64,000 nucleotides of DNA from JADCRZ01 sp037718865 (lineage in GTDB: Bacteria; Bacteroidota; Bacteroidia; Chitinophagales; Chitinophagaceae): contig JBBJMP010000004.1 of the NCBI GenBank assembly GCA_037718865.1, positions 290,019 through 354,018 on the forward strand, in the 5' to 3' direction. The position numbers were made by a program, and so were the translations under genes. This document shows, piece after piece, positions 55,899-64,000 of the stretch (positions are counted from its first letter, which is position 1; each line of letters opens with the position of its first letter). The notes beneath the pieces were generated by a model that was not told where the DNA came from, searched no databases, and saw nothing but the letters and a program-made list of their open reading frames with translations.

Positions 55899-58206
55899 AT
55901 CAACCAAAGACTGTGTCATTAAAAGCTTAGGCGACGCTGCCCGCCACAACAGTAACTTAATGGTGCGGCCTGAAGTTATTCTCTGGCCGGACCCCGACGC
56001 ACAGTGGAAGCAAGTGATCCCCGCCTTACAAAAAGAGTTGCCTGCCTTACTTGTGTATGGACCCTTTGATCCCAAACAAAAACAGGGGCCTGCCATCTGG
56101 ATCAAATGCATGGTGGCTAAAACATTACCGGAAGCGAATTGGCCGGATAATACTATTCCAATAATCTACCTGCCAGGTATTGGAAAGCACGAACTAAAAG
56201 ATATTGCAAAAGCCGCCTTTGACATTCAGCCATTATTAGAATACCAATATACCGGCACGCTCTGGACCCAGGAAAACGGAAAAGAATGGACCATCCTGGC
56301 TTTTATCCAAAATGAAGAAAGCGGGTTAGGACAGAAAGTAGCCCAGGATAGTGCCACCAGGGAGGCCATTAAAAGATCAGTGTCCCGGTATTTTGAAGAT
56401 CCGGAAGCTTTTTTAGGAAAACCCATCATTGATGCGGAGGATGTGTTGAATATGGTGTTTCCGGATGTAATTGCTGCCATCCTCAAATGGATGTGTAAGG
56501 GGAGTGCCTGGTTACATGCATTGCCCGTAGAACAGCAGCAGGTGTTTATCAATATCTGCAAAACCAGGTATGGTTTTATCCCTGATCCAAATAATATTAA
56601 AGAAATTACGGAAAAATTAGGCACCCAGCGTGGAACATGGAAACAAGTTTGGTTACACTATGCTAATGCACCCAAGAAGTTTCCGGAAATGCAAGACTTG
56701 CTTCGCTCAGCCAAACCCGATGATTTAGGCAAGGGTATGTTCACAATCCCAGCGGAGAGCTGGCCCCAGGTAAATGAGGAGAAGGAAGATCAGCTTCGGA
56801 AAGAAATGATCATTGCAGCCAAGCAGCAACCGAAGGAAGCTTTTGAAAAGCTGAAAAGATTACATCAGCAGCACGAGGAAAGAAGGCATTGGGTTTGGAC
56901 AGAGTTGGGTCAGGCGCCATTAGCAAAGGCTTTGCAACATTTGGTTTTGATGACTGAAACAGCCAACGAGAACTATCCATCTTCTACGATTGAGGAGGTG
57001 AAACAATACTATCTTACAAAGGGGTTCAGAATAGACCAGTCCATGCGTAAAGCGTTGGCCGCCGTTAGGTCAGATAAAGATAAGGACGTTATAAAGGGAT
57101 TGATCAGCTCCATCTATAAACCCTGGCTAACCTTGATCACACAAAAGTTTCAATCATTGGTTAAAGGAGATGCCTCCATCTTCACCGCTCAGTTTGAGGT
57201 GTCGGAATCCCAAACCTTTCTATTATTTGTAGATGCCTTCCGCTTTGAGCTTGCAGAAGAATTCGCCGAACGTTTAACCAACGCAAAATACAACGTGAAT
57301 CTGCAGGCGCGCTGGTCCGCCTTACCAAGTCTTACACCAACAGCGAAACCAGCCATCTCGCCCATTGCAGAAAGCGTTTCTGTAACCAGTGAATTCAATG
57401 ATTTCCGCCCACAGCTTGAATCAGGAAGAGACCTGCTTACTGCAAATTTCAGGGAATCATTGAGTGCCTATGATTATGTTTTCGTAAAGAACGCAACCGA
57501 TATCACGCCAGGCAAAAATCATTGGCAGGAGATAGGTGATATAGATACAAAGGGTCATACTGAACAATCAGAAATAGTTAAACGTGTGGAGGAATTATTT
57601 GAGCAGGTTCATCAGGCCATTGATGCTGCCTTTGAGAAAGGCATCAAAAAGATAAAAATAGTAACCGATCATGGTTGGCTGTTGTTGCCCGGGGGCTTGC
57701 CTAAAACAGAGCTTTCCAAAGATTTAGTGGAAACCCGGTGGGGACGATGTGCATTGATCAAAGAAGGCGCAAAAACAGACCTGCTTCACTTGCCCTGGAG
57801 ATGGAACCCGGGCATATTCATAGCTTATGCCCCAGGTATATCCTTTTTTAAAAAAAATGAGGAATATGCACACGGCGGCATTTCCATTCATGAGTGTTTG
57901 GTACCCGTTTTAATTATTGAAAATTCAAGTGAGTTAACCATCAATGCCAAAATAAAGGAGTTGAAGTGGGTTAATCTCAAATGCGCTGTTACAACCGAAG
58001 GAGCGCCGGATGGATATACGATAGACATGCGTTCAAAATTTGCTGATTCTTCTACATCAATTGTCCTATCTTCTAATAAAACGGTTATAAATAATCATTG
58101 CACGGTAATGGCAGATGACGATGCAGAATCAAAGGCCGTTACTGTGGTTTTAATGGACGAAAGTCATAGGATATTGGACAAAAAACTAACCCAGGTTGGG
58201 GGATAA
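55891..58206 (+). CDS. pglZ: BREX alkaline-phosphatase-superfamily protein PglZ
   Basis: Hallmark BREX gene, 771 residues. The N-terminal half is an uncharacterised alpha/beta plus helical region; the PglZ domain spans about 430-690. Metal-site segments visible: LFVDAFRFE (about 443), TDHGW (about 591), and AHGGISIHECLVP (about 659). It most resembles the 'type B' PglZ group by overall sequence feel, to be tested. PglZ is required for BREX phage restriction and, in studied systems, for host methylation. It overlaps the DUF1016 frame and precedes brxL by 11 bases. Confidence 0.9.
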   Translation: MGRSTKDCVIKSLGDAARHNSNLMVRPEVILWPDPDAQWKQVIPALQKELPALLVYGPFDPKQKQGPAIWIKCMVAKTLPEANWPDNTIPIIYLPGIGKHELKDIAKAAFDIQPLLEYQYTGTLWTQENGKEWTILAFIQNEESGLGQKVAQDSATREAIKRSVSRYFEDPEAFLGKPIIDAEDVLNMVFPDVIAAILKWMCKGSAWLHALPVEQQQVFINICKTRYGFIPDPNNIKEITEKLGTQRGTWKQVWLHYANAPKKFPEMQDLLRSAKPDDLGKGMFTIPAESWPQVNEEKEDQLRKEMIIAAKQQPKEAFEKLKRLHQQHEERRHWVWTELGQAPLAKALQHLVLMTETANENYPSSTIEEVKQYYLTKGFRIDQSMRKALAAVRSDKDKDVIKGLISSIYKPWLTLITQKFQSLVKGDASIFTAQFEVSESQTFLLFVDAFRFELAEEFAERLTNAKYNVNLQARWSALPSLTPTAKPAISPIAESVSVTSEFNDFRPQLESGRDLLTANFRESLSAYDYVFVKNATDITPGKNHWQEIGDIDTKGHTEQSEIVKRVEELFEQVHQAIDAAFEKGIKKIKIVTDHGWLLLPGGLPKTELSKDLVETRWGRCALIKEGAKTDLLHLPWRWNPGIFIAYAPGISFFKKNEEYAHGGISIHECLVPVLIIENSSELTINAKIKELKWVNLKCAVTTEGAPDGYTIDMRSKFADSSTSIVLSSNKTVINNHCTVMADDDAESKAVTVVLMDESHRILDKKLTQVGG

Positions 58207-58217
58207 AATATCTATCT

Positions 58218-60263
58218 ATGGAACTGGATAAAATTGACCAACTTGCCACAAAGGCGTTTGAAGGCTATGTAGTACGAAAAGATTTGCTGGAACAGTTCCG
58301 CAAAACCTACCCGGTGCCTACCTATGTTATTGAATTTTTGCTGGGTCGTTATTGTGCCACGACCGATGAACAGGAAATACAGGAAGGACTGGAAATTGTT
58401 AAGAGGCAATTACAAAACAGAACAGTACGGCCCGGCGAGGAAGAATATTTTAAATCCAAAGCAAGGGAGGAAGGAGCAAAGAAATTAATAGATATTATAA
58501 CTGCCAGGCTCGATGCCAGAACAGATAGCTATGTAGCAACGCTCCCAAGTCTGAGGTTAAATAATATACGCATTTCCCCTGAAATGGTTAATGACAACGA
58601 CCGTATGTTAACCGGCGGCTTTTATGCAGAGATTGAGTTAGCCTACGACAGTGCCATAGCCCAGGAAAATAATGGCCGTGCTTTTGGTGTAACGACCATC
58701 CGGCCCATTCAGCTATCGCAAAGGGATGTTTTGGATATCTTATATAGAGGTCGAAAGCTGTTTACTTTGGAGGAATGGAAAGATCTGTTGATCCGGAGTG
58801 TGGGTATGGAACCAGCTTCATTAACTGAAAAAGCTAAAAATGTATTATTTGCCAGGATCCTTCCTTTTATTGAAAGAAACTATAACCTGGTTGAGCTGGG
58901 TCCGCGAGGAACGGGGAAATCACATTTATACCAGCAGATATCTCCTTATTCACATTTGGTATCAGGTGGCAAAACGACGGTTTCCAAGATGTTTGTCAAC
59001 CTGGGTTCCGGCGAAAGAGGGTTGGTATGTAAGTACGATGTCGTTTGCTTTGATGAAGTCTCCGGTGTTTCCTTCGATCAGAAAGATGGAATAAACATTA
59101 TGAAAGGTTACATGGAAAGCGGAGAGTTCAGTCGCGGCAAGGAACCCATCCGTGCCGATGGAGGCGTTGTATTAGTAGGCAATTTTGATGTAGACGTGGA
59201 ACATCAGCAGCGCATAGGACACCTTTTTGGTCCGCTGCCGCCGGAGATGCGGGACGATACGGCCTTCATGGATCGTATTCATGCTTTTATTCCGGGTTGG
59301 GATTTTCCTAAACTCAACAAGACGTATTTTACCAATCACTTTGGCCTGGTAAGTGATTTCCTGGCAGAATGCTGGACAAGATTAAGAGATAACAGCAGGA
59401 TATCTTCTGTGTTACCCAGAATTGACTTTGGCGGCGCATTAAATGGACGAGATACTACTGCCGTAACCAAAACACTGAATGGGTTATTAAAATTAATGCA
59501 GCCTGATCCAGATGAACCTATTTCTGATGAACTATTGGAATGGGCCATTAAGATATCGCTTGAATACCGGAGGAGGGTTAAAGAACAACAGAAACGTATA
59601 GGCTCAGCCGAATTTAGAAACACGCATTTTAGTTACCGCATCGGAGAAGATGGCGTGGAAACATTTGTCACTACCCCTGAATTGCACAGCGAGAATACCA
59701 TTGGTGAAGATCCACAACCACCCGGCCAGGTATGGGCACTGAATACTGGGGGACTTGACGAGCCGGCCGGCTTGTATAAAATTGAAGTGAACACAGGCCC
59801 GGGCAATGGCGTAAGGATCTTAAACAAACCGTCACCACCACAATTCCAGGAAAGCGTACGTTATGCGGAGCAAAACTTATACAGCAAAACCAAAGAGCTT
59901 GTAGGCGATCGGGATCCACGCTCATATGAATTCTCGGTTCAGCTACGCTCTTTTGACTCCTCCAAAAGCGGAAATGGCATTGGCATGGGGGTATTGATAT
60001 CCCTGTGTAGTGCGATCCTTGAAAGAAGCACAAAAGGGGGTTTGGTAATTGTTGGTCAGCTTAATTTAGGTGGGTCCATTGATCTTGTCTATAACGCGGT
60101 AAACCTGGCTGAATTAGCTGTCGAAAAAGGTGCTACCACTTTATTAATACCCCTTAATGCCAGAAAGCAATTGAATGAATTATCGGATGAAATGGTCACT
60201 AAAATTAATATTCAGTATTATACGGATTTAAAGGATTGTTTGATTAAGGCGTTGTTGGATTAG
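58218..60263 (+). CDS. brxL: BREX Lon-like ATPase BrxL
   Basis: An AAA+ protein with a C-terminal Lon-like domain, 681 residues. Walker A GPRGTGKS (about 227), Walker B CFDEVSG (about 276), and the family segment GGKTTVSKMFVNLGSGERGL between them. The C-terminal domain (about 560-681) includes SGNGIGMGVLISLCSAILE and GQLNLGGSIDLVYN. The GPSAG box that carries the catalytic Ser of true Lon proteases is not seen, so this domain is more likely structural. BrxL homologues form DNA-binding rings. Last gene of the operon. Confidence 0.93.
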   Translation: MELDKIDQLATKAFEGYVVRKDLLEQFRKTYPVPTYVIEFLLGRYCATTDEQEIQEGLEIVKRQLQNRTVRPGEEEYFKSKAREEGAKKLIDIITARLDARTDSYVATLPSLRLNNIRISPEMVNDNDRMLTGGFYAEIELAYDSAIAQENNGRAFGVTTIRPIQLSQRDVLDILYRGRKLFTLEEWKDLLIRSVGMEPASLTEKAKNVLFARILPFIERNYNLVELGPRGTGKSHLYQQISPYSHLVSGGKTTVSKMFVNLGSGERGLVCKYDVVCFDEVSGVSFDQKDGINIMKGYMESGEFSRGKEPIRADGGVVLVGNFDVDVEHQQRIGHLFGPLPPEMRDDTAFMDRIHAFIPGWDFPKLNKTYFTNHFGLVSDFLAECWTRLRDNSRISSVLPRIDFGGALNGRDTTAVTKTLNGLLKLMQPDPDEPISDELLEWAIKISLEYRRRVKEQQKRIGSAEFRNTHFSYRIGEDGVETFVTTPELHSENTIGEDPQPPGQVWALNTGGLDEPAGLYKIEVNTGPGNGVRILNKPSPPQFQESVRYAEQNLYSKTKELVGDRDPRSYEFSVQLRSFDSSKSGNGIGMGVLISLCSAILERSTKGGLVIVGQLNLGGSIDLVYNAVNLAELAVEKGATTLLIPLNARKQLNELSDEMVTKINIQYYTDLKDCLIKALLD

Positions 60264-60309
60264 TTGGAGCTTTTAAAAAGCAATTACTCATTGTGTTGTA
60301 AAAAAAATA

Positions 60310-60660
60310 ATGACTACTAGTGCAATCCACAAGGATAAGAGTTCGATTGACGAGATGTTTCGCCAATCTTTGAAATACAAGAATTCCGACGAATATCAAC
60401 TATTTTTTAGCTATGTTTCAAAATTCAACCACTATTCTCGGTACAATACCATGCTGGTGTGTATTCGGAATCCGGCTGTAACATTTTTTGGCAGTCCAGG
60501 CTATTGGAAAAACAAATTCGGTATGCAAATTAAGGCGGATGGCAAACCACTTATTATTTTAGCGCCTAATGGCCCCATTATTTTGGCTTATGATGTATTT
60601 GATACTACTGGCAAAAAAACCGCGAATGAATTTTTTGAGGAAGGTTCCAATGCCTACACG
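60310..60660 (+). pseudogene. ArdC-like / antirestriction-type N-terminal fragment
   Basis: The frame MTTSAIHKDKSSIDEMFRQS and then FFSYVSKFNHYSRYNTMLVC, FGSPGYWKNKFGMQIKADGK, PLIILAPNGPIILAYDVFDT matches the N-terminal domain of ArdC-like or ImmA-associated proteins common in mobile elements. The normal protein continues into a metallopeptidase domain; here the match ends near 60.65 kb and runs into antisense sequence of an acetylesterase. The open frame continues to 60735 by chance. Confidence 0.55.
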
Positions 60661-60968
60661 CACATTATAATTGCCCTCGGGCAATTTCACCGAAAAATAA
60701 AAAAGGTGTCTTCTGGTAACAAAACCATCGGCTAATGCATTGCTGCCACCATGCTCGACTGCTGTGAGCGTGGCACTTTTTTCAAATCCATAATCTGTCG
60801 CCTCATCATAATTTGTCAATGCACTTACCAGGGTGTACCCGGGTGTTGCTTTTGTTCCACCAAAATCATATTTAAAATGTCCCGCAGATGCTGTGCCTGT
60901 GGTTGCTTTTGAGCAATACCTCCCAGGTAAAAACATGTAAACAAAACAGACAGAAAAGGGCGTTCCAT
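60650..60968 (-). pseudogene. 5' fragment of a rhamnogalacturonan acetylesterase
   Basis: On the minus strand a signal peptide starts at 60968 (MERPFLSVLFTCFYLGGIAQ). After a frame change the N-terminal beta-sandwich of Bacteroidota CE12 esterases follows: HFKYDFGGTKATPGYTLVSA, DEATDYGFE, FSVKLPEGNYNVRV. The match ends at about 60.65 kb, where the ArdC-like fragment begins on the opposite strand. The catalytic SGNH domain is missing. Confidence 0.7.
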
Positions 60969-61051
60969 AGTTTGTTATTATAAAATAATGTTACTTTGAT
61001 TTCTGCAACAGATATGAGGCAATATATTGTATTTGATTGTAAAGTCCTGTC

Positions 61052-61805
61052 ATGAAAAAATATTTGGTTTTCCTGGGTATTACCGCGTTTATCCATTTCC
61101 AGCAAAAACCCACCTTATACATTATCGGCGACTCTACCGTAAGAAATGATGATTCAACAGGTCACAGGGGCTGGGGTTCACATATGGCCCATTACCTCGA
61201 TACGGCAAGGATCAATGTCAGCAACCAGGCCATGGCGGGCAGAAGCACCCGCACATTCATAAAAGAAGGGCGATGGGATAGGGTAATCACGGCTGTTAAG
61301 CCGGGTGATTTTTTGATTATGCAATTCGGCCATAACGAAGGAAGTAAACCCGACACTACACGTGCCGGCTATCGAGGAGTGTTAAGAGGCACCGGTGAAG
61401 AAACGGCAGAGCTTGTCTGGCCCGATGGTAAACCTGAAACCATGCATACTTATGGCTGGTACTTAAAAAGATTTGTGACAGAAGCAAAAGCAAAAGGAGC
61501 CACTGTGCTGATAGCATCCATGATACCCAGAAACGACTGGAAAGATGGAAGGGTAATAAGGGCTTCAGAAAATTATGGAAAATGGGCCGCCGAAGTGGCG
61601 CAAACAACAGGGGCCTATTTTGTAGACCTTAATAAAATTACTGCGGATAAATATGACCAATGGGGACCTGAAAAAGTGAAATCTTTTTTCCCTACCGAGC
61701 ATACACATACCAATCCGGAAGGGGCAAAAGATAAATGCTGCATCTGTAGTAGAGGGAATAAAGGAATTAAAGAATTGCCCGTTAAATAAATACATCAGGC
61801 AATAA
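61052..61805 (+). pseudogene. Rhamnogalacturonan acetylesterase (CE12), single-base frameshift at 3' end
   Basis: Secreted esterase removing acetyl groups from pectin rhamnogalacturonan. The SGNH motifs are present: IIGDSTVRN (Ser), AGRS, QFGHNEGSKP, and PTEHTHTN (His). One extra G at 61730 shifts the frame: as it stands the protein ends at 61789 with an unrelated tail (245 residues). In the shifted frame the normal tail is read, INAASVVEGIKELKNCP, to a TAA at 61803. Catalytic residues lie before the shift, so activity is not excluded. The N-terminal beta-sandwich seen in the divergent fragment is absent here. Confidence 0.85.
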
Positions 61806-61950
61806 GAAAGAATGAAGCATTATGAACTTTACCGGGCATATTCCTCAGCCAAATCGCGAATTCCAGAAATGAAAACGATCACATCCAATTCAACAGGACA
61901 ACTATCCACTTAAGCGCGGTGAAAAAATTTTATTGCCTAAAATAATAATC

Positions 61951-63528
61951 ATGAAAGACTGGAAATTTCATTGATAATTGTGTTCATCAGTTCTTTGGTT
62001 TGTGCTCAGCAATTGGCGGGCCCTGTTTTTAATATAAAGATGAATGGTGCTGCCGGTGACGGAAAAACAAATGATACGAAAGCCATCAATGATGCTATAG
62101 ATGCAGCAACCAAAGCAGGGGGCGGAACTGTATTCTTTCCCGCCGGCACTTACTTAAGTTACTCCATCCGGCTAAAAAGCAAGATCTCATTATATCTCGA
62201 CCAGGGATGCACTTTGCTTGCAGCCGACTCAGCCGCGGGTGGCAGGTATGATGAACCTGAACCTAATGAGCACGACAAGTTCCAGGATTTCGGACACAGT
62301 CACTGGCACAACAGTTTAATATGGGGCGAGAACCTGGAGAACATTTCCATACTAGGCCCGGGAACCATTTAAGGCAAAGGACTAAGTCGCGGATTTACAA
62401 CGAGGGAGGGTTGGGAAAGAAAGGGCATACGTGCAGGACCTTACTTAAAGGATGGCGGAGCAAATAAAGCAATTGCCTTAAAGCTTTGCCAGAATGTGAT
62501 ACTGAAAGACTTTACTATACTCTATGGCGGCCACTTTGCCATCCTGGCTACGGGAGTGGATAACCTGACTATTGACAATATAAAAATGGACACGAATCGC
62601 GACGGTATGGATATAGATTGTTGTCAGAATGTCCGCATATCTAATTGCTCCGTTAATTCTCCTTACGATGATGCCATCTGTTTGAAAAGCTCTTATGCTT
62701 TGGGTTATGCAAGAGCCACGCAAAATGTAACCATTACCAATTGCCAGGTTAGCGGCTATGATTTGAGCACCTTCCATAATGGTACCTACCAGCGTAAGGA
62801 ATTCAACCAGGTCCCCGACCAGGAAGGCCCGACCGGCCGGATAAATTCGGTACGGAATCAAATGGCGGATTTAAAAACATAACCATATCCAATTGCGTAT
62901 TTGATTATTGTCGAGGGTTGGCCCTGGAAACAGTAGATGGCGCTCTGTTGGAAGATATAACCATAAACAATATCACCATGAGAGACATTGTTAACTCTCC
63001 CATTTTCCTTCGTCTCGGTGCGCGTATGCGAGGGCCTGCAGGAACACCTGTAGGCGCTTTAAGAAGAATTTTAATCAGCAATATAATGGTTCATAATGCC
63101 GACTCGCATTTTTCTACACTGATCGCGGGCATCCCGGGCCATGATATCGAAGATGTAAAATTTAATAATATCCGTATTTTTTACCGGCCCATCGATTCGC
63201 CTGCTACCCGCATTCAGGCAAATGTTCCTGAATATGAAAAGGCTTAACCGGAACCCCAAAAATTTGGTGTGCTGCCCGCTTATGGTTTTTTATCAGGCAC
63301 GTCAACAACATTGAAATGAACAATGTGGAAATAAGTTACCTGGGTAAGGAAACGCGGCCCGCTTTTATACTGGATGATGTAAAGGGTGCAGACCTGTTTC
63401 ACGTCAAAGCGCAGAAAGCAACCGATGCAGCGCGGTTCGTGCTAAAAAATGTTCAGCAGTTCCAAATAGAGAAATCAGAAGGGATTCAAAACAGCAGGAT
63501 CCAAAAAGTGGCGCAGTTACGTTTGTAG
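61951..63528 (+). pseudogene. GH28 polygalacturonase-family gene, multiply disrupted
   Basis: Secreted pectin hydrolase relic. Parts in order: start ATG 61951 and signal peptide separated by a frame change near 61957 (LIIVFISSLVCAQQ), pectate-lyase-like parallel beta-helix start (NIKMNGAAGDGKTNDTKAIN), an in-frame TAA at 62370, catalytic region (NRDGMDIDCCQNV, SPYDDAICLKSS), a missing A in a run near 62840, further helix coils, an in-frame TAA at 63245, a missing T near 63287, and the C-terminal beta-helix end at 63528. Five lesions make expression impossible. Confidence 0.88.
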
Positions 63529-63740
63529 GCTGGAAAGACTTCGTTGAGGTCCTCCTCCAAAATGTAATAGTTATAATTAAACTATGTTTATGACCGTGCT
63601 GTCAGGCACAGGTAGTCCGCCTGGCGGTTTCGATGAAAGCCGTTTGATTTGCCCGGCGAAACACTTGCGTCAGTTCAGGTGTAAGTTAGGCGTGTATTAA
63701 CCTTTACAATTTAACTTTCGCGAAATGAGTAAGAAAAATA

Positions 63741-64000
63741 TCAATCAAATGCGTGTATCGCCTCATTCCACCGTTTCTCATCCTCTTCATCGAAAATCGC
63801 TCCGTATTGCCGCATAATATTTTTAGCTTCTGCTGATAGTTCACTTGCAGGGTGCAGGTTCAAGAAGGAACAACCAGCCACTAATAGACCGCCTATATTC
63901 TTAATCGTAGTTAAGCATTCTCCTGTCTGCAGGTCCCACGCCTTGATGGTATTATCCCATGAACCAGAAATAAAGGTTTTACCACCCGGATGAAAGGCTA
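63741..64000 (-). CDS. WD40-repeat protein, C-terminal part (cut by window edge)
   Basis: The minus-strand frame enters from the right edge and ends at the stop at 63741. It begins with the end of a WD40 blade (FISGSWDNTIKAWDLQTGEC) and ends with about 50 residues of charged, helical tail (EEDEKRWNEAIHAFD). The remainder lies outside the window, so the partner domains are unknown. 63529-63740 contains no gene. Confidence 0.7.
   Translation of the reverse strand, partial: AFHPGGKTFISGSWDNTIKAWDLQTGECLTTIKNIGGLLVAGCSFLNLHPASELSAEAKNIMRQYGAIFDEEDEKRWNEAIHAFD

Noticed and set aside
1..64000. CRISPR arrays
   Set aside because: No regularly spaced identical repeats of 24-40 bases were seen and no Cas protein is recognisable.

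Overview
The window comes from a Bacteroidota chromosome, most likely a Chitinophagaceae-type member. It has two SusC/SusD outer-membrane uptake pairs, lipoproteins with Bacteroidota-style signals, a TTTG-N19-TATTTTTG promoter in front of a tRNA gene, a fused alpha/beta 2-oxoacid dehydrogenase E1, and a phage-type integrase of the Bacteroidota kind. The lineage is inferred from gene content only.

Layout. (1) 0.1-11 kb: two SusC/SusD operons, the first with an extra lipoprotein, each closed by a strong hairpin terminator. (2) 11-15 kb: a DUF3467 protein, a Tat-type class V aminotransferase and a secreted heparinase II/III-like polysaccharide lyase. (3) 15.2-20 kb: a decaying tandem array. Four copies and one remnant of a tiny protein ('FEPGQR' family) alternate with intact and broken copies of a 102-residue protein ('VYCLHP' family) and with two separated halves of an SRAP (YedK/HMCES-like) gene; a 6-phosphogluconolactonase-like gene sits in the middle. 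(4) 20-39.8 kb: a prophage-like element with a divergent repressor/Cro-type switch at 25 kb, cargo to its right (DUF4393 pseudogene, DUF4145, retropepsin-like protease), duplicated small genes with conserved hairpin leaders to its left, then small terminase, tape measure, primase-helicase, DUF1376, HNH and integrase on the minus strand. Portal, capsid and large terminase genes are absent, so it is a deletion remnant or satellite. (5) 39.8-46.1 kb: ordinary chromosome: radC, prs, rplY, pth, a fumarylacetoacetase-family enzyme, 2-oxoacid dehydrogenase E1 and tRNA-Met.

(6) 46.4-60.65 kb: a defence island directly downstream of tRNA-Met. A dead mrr restriction gene precedes a tight plus-strand operon: helicase with a PLD-like N-terminus, very large DNA methyltransferase ending in an AlbA/Schlafen-like domain, DUF1016 (YhcG-type PD-(D/E)XK) nuclease, PglZ and BrxL. 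This is a BREX-like system, but no BrxC/PglY ATPase, BrxA or BrxB is present in the window, so it does not fit the six classical BREX types. It is the best candidate here for a poorly described system. An ArdC-like antirestriction fragment follows and is cut off at about 60.65 kb.

(7) 60.65-64 kb: wreckage of a pectin-degradation locus: a truncated rhamnogalacturonan acetylesterase, a second one with a single-base frameshift, a GH28 polygalacturonase pseudogene with several lesions, and the end of a WD40-repeat gene at the right edge.
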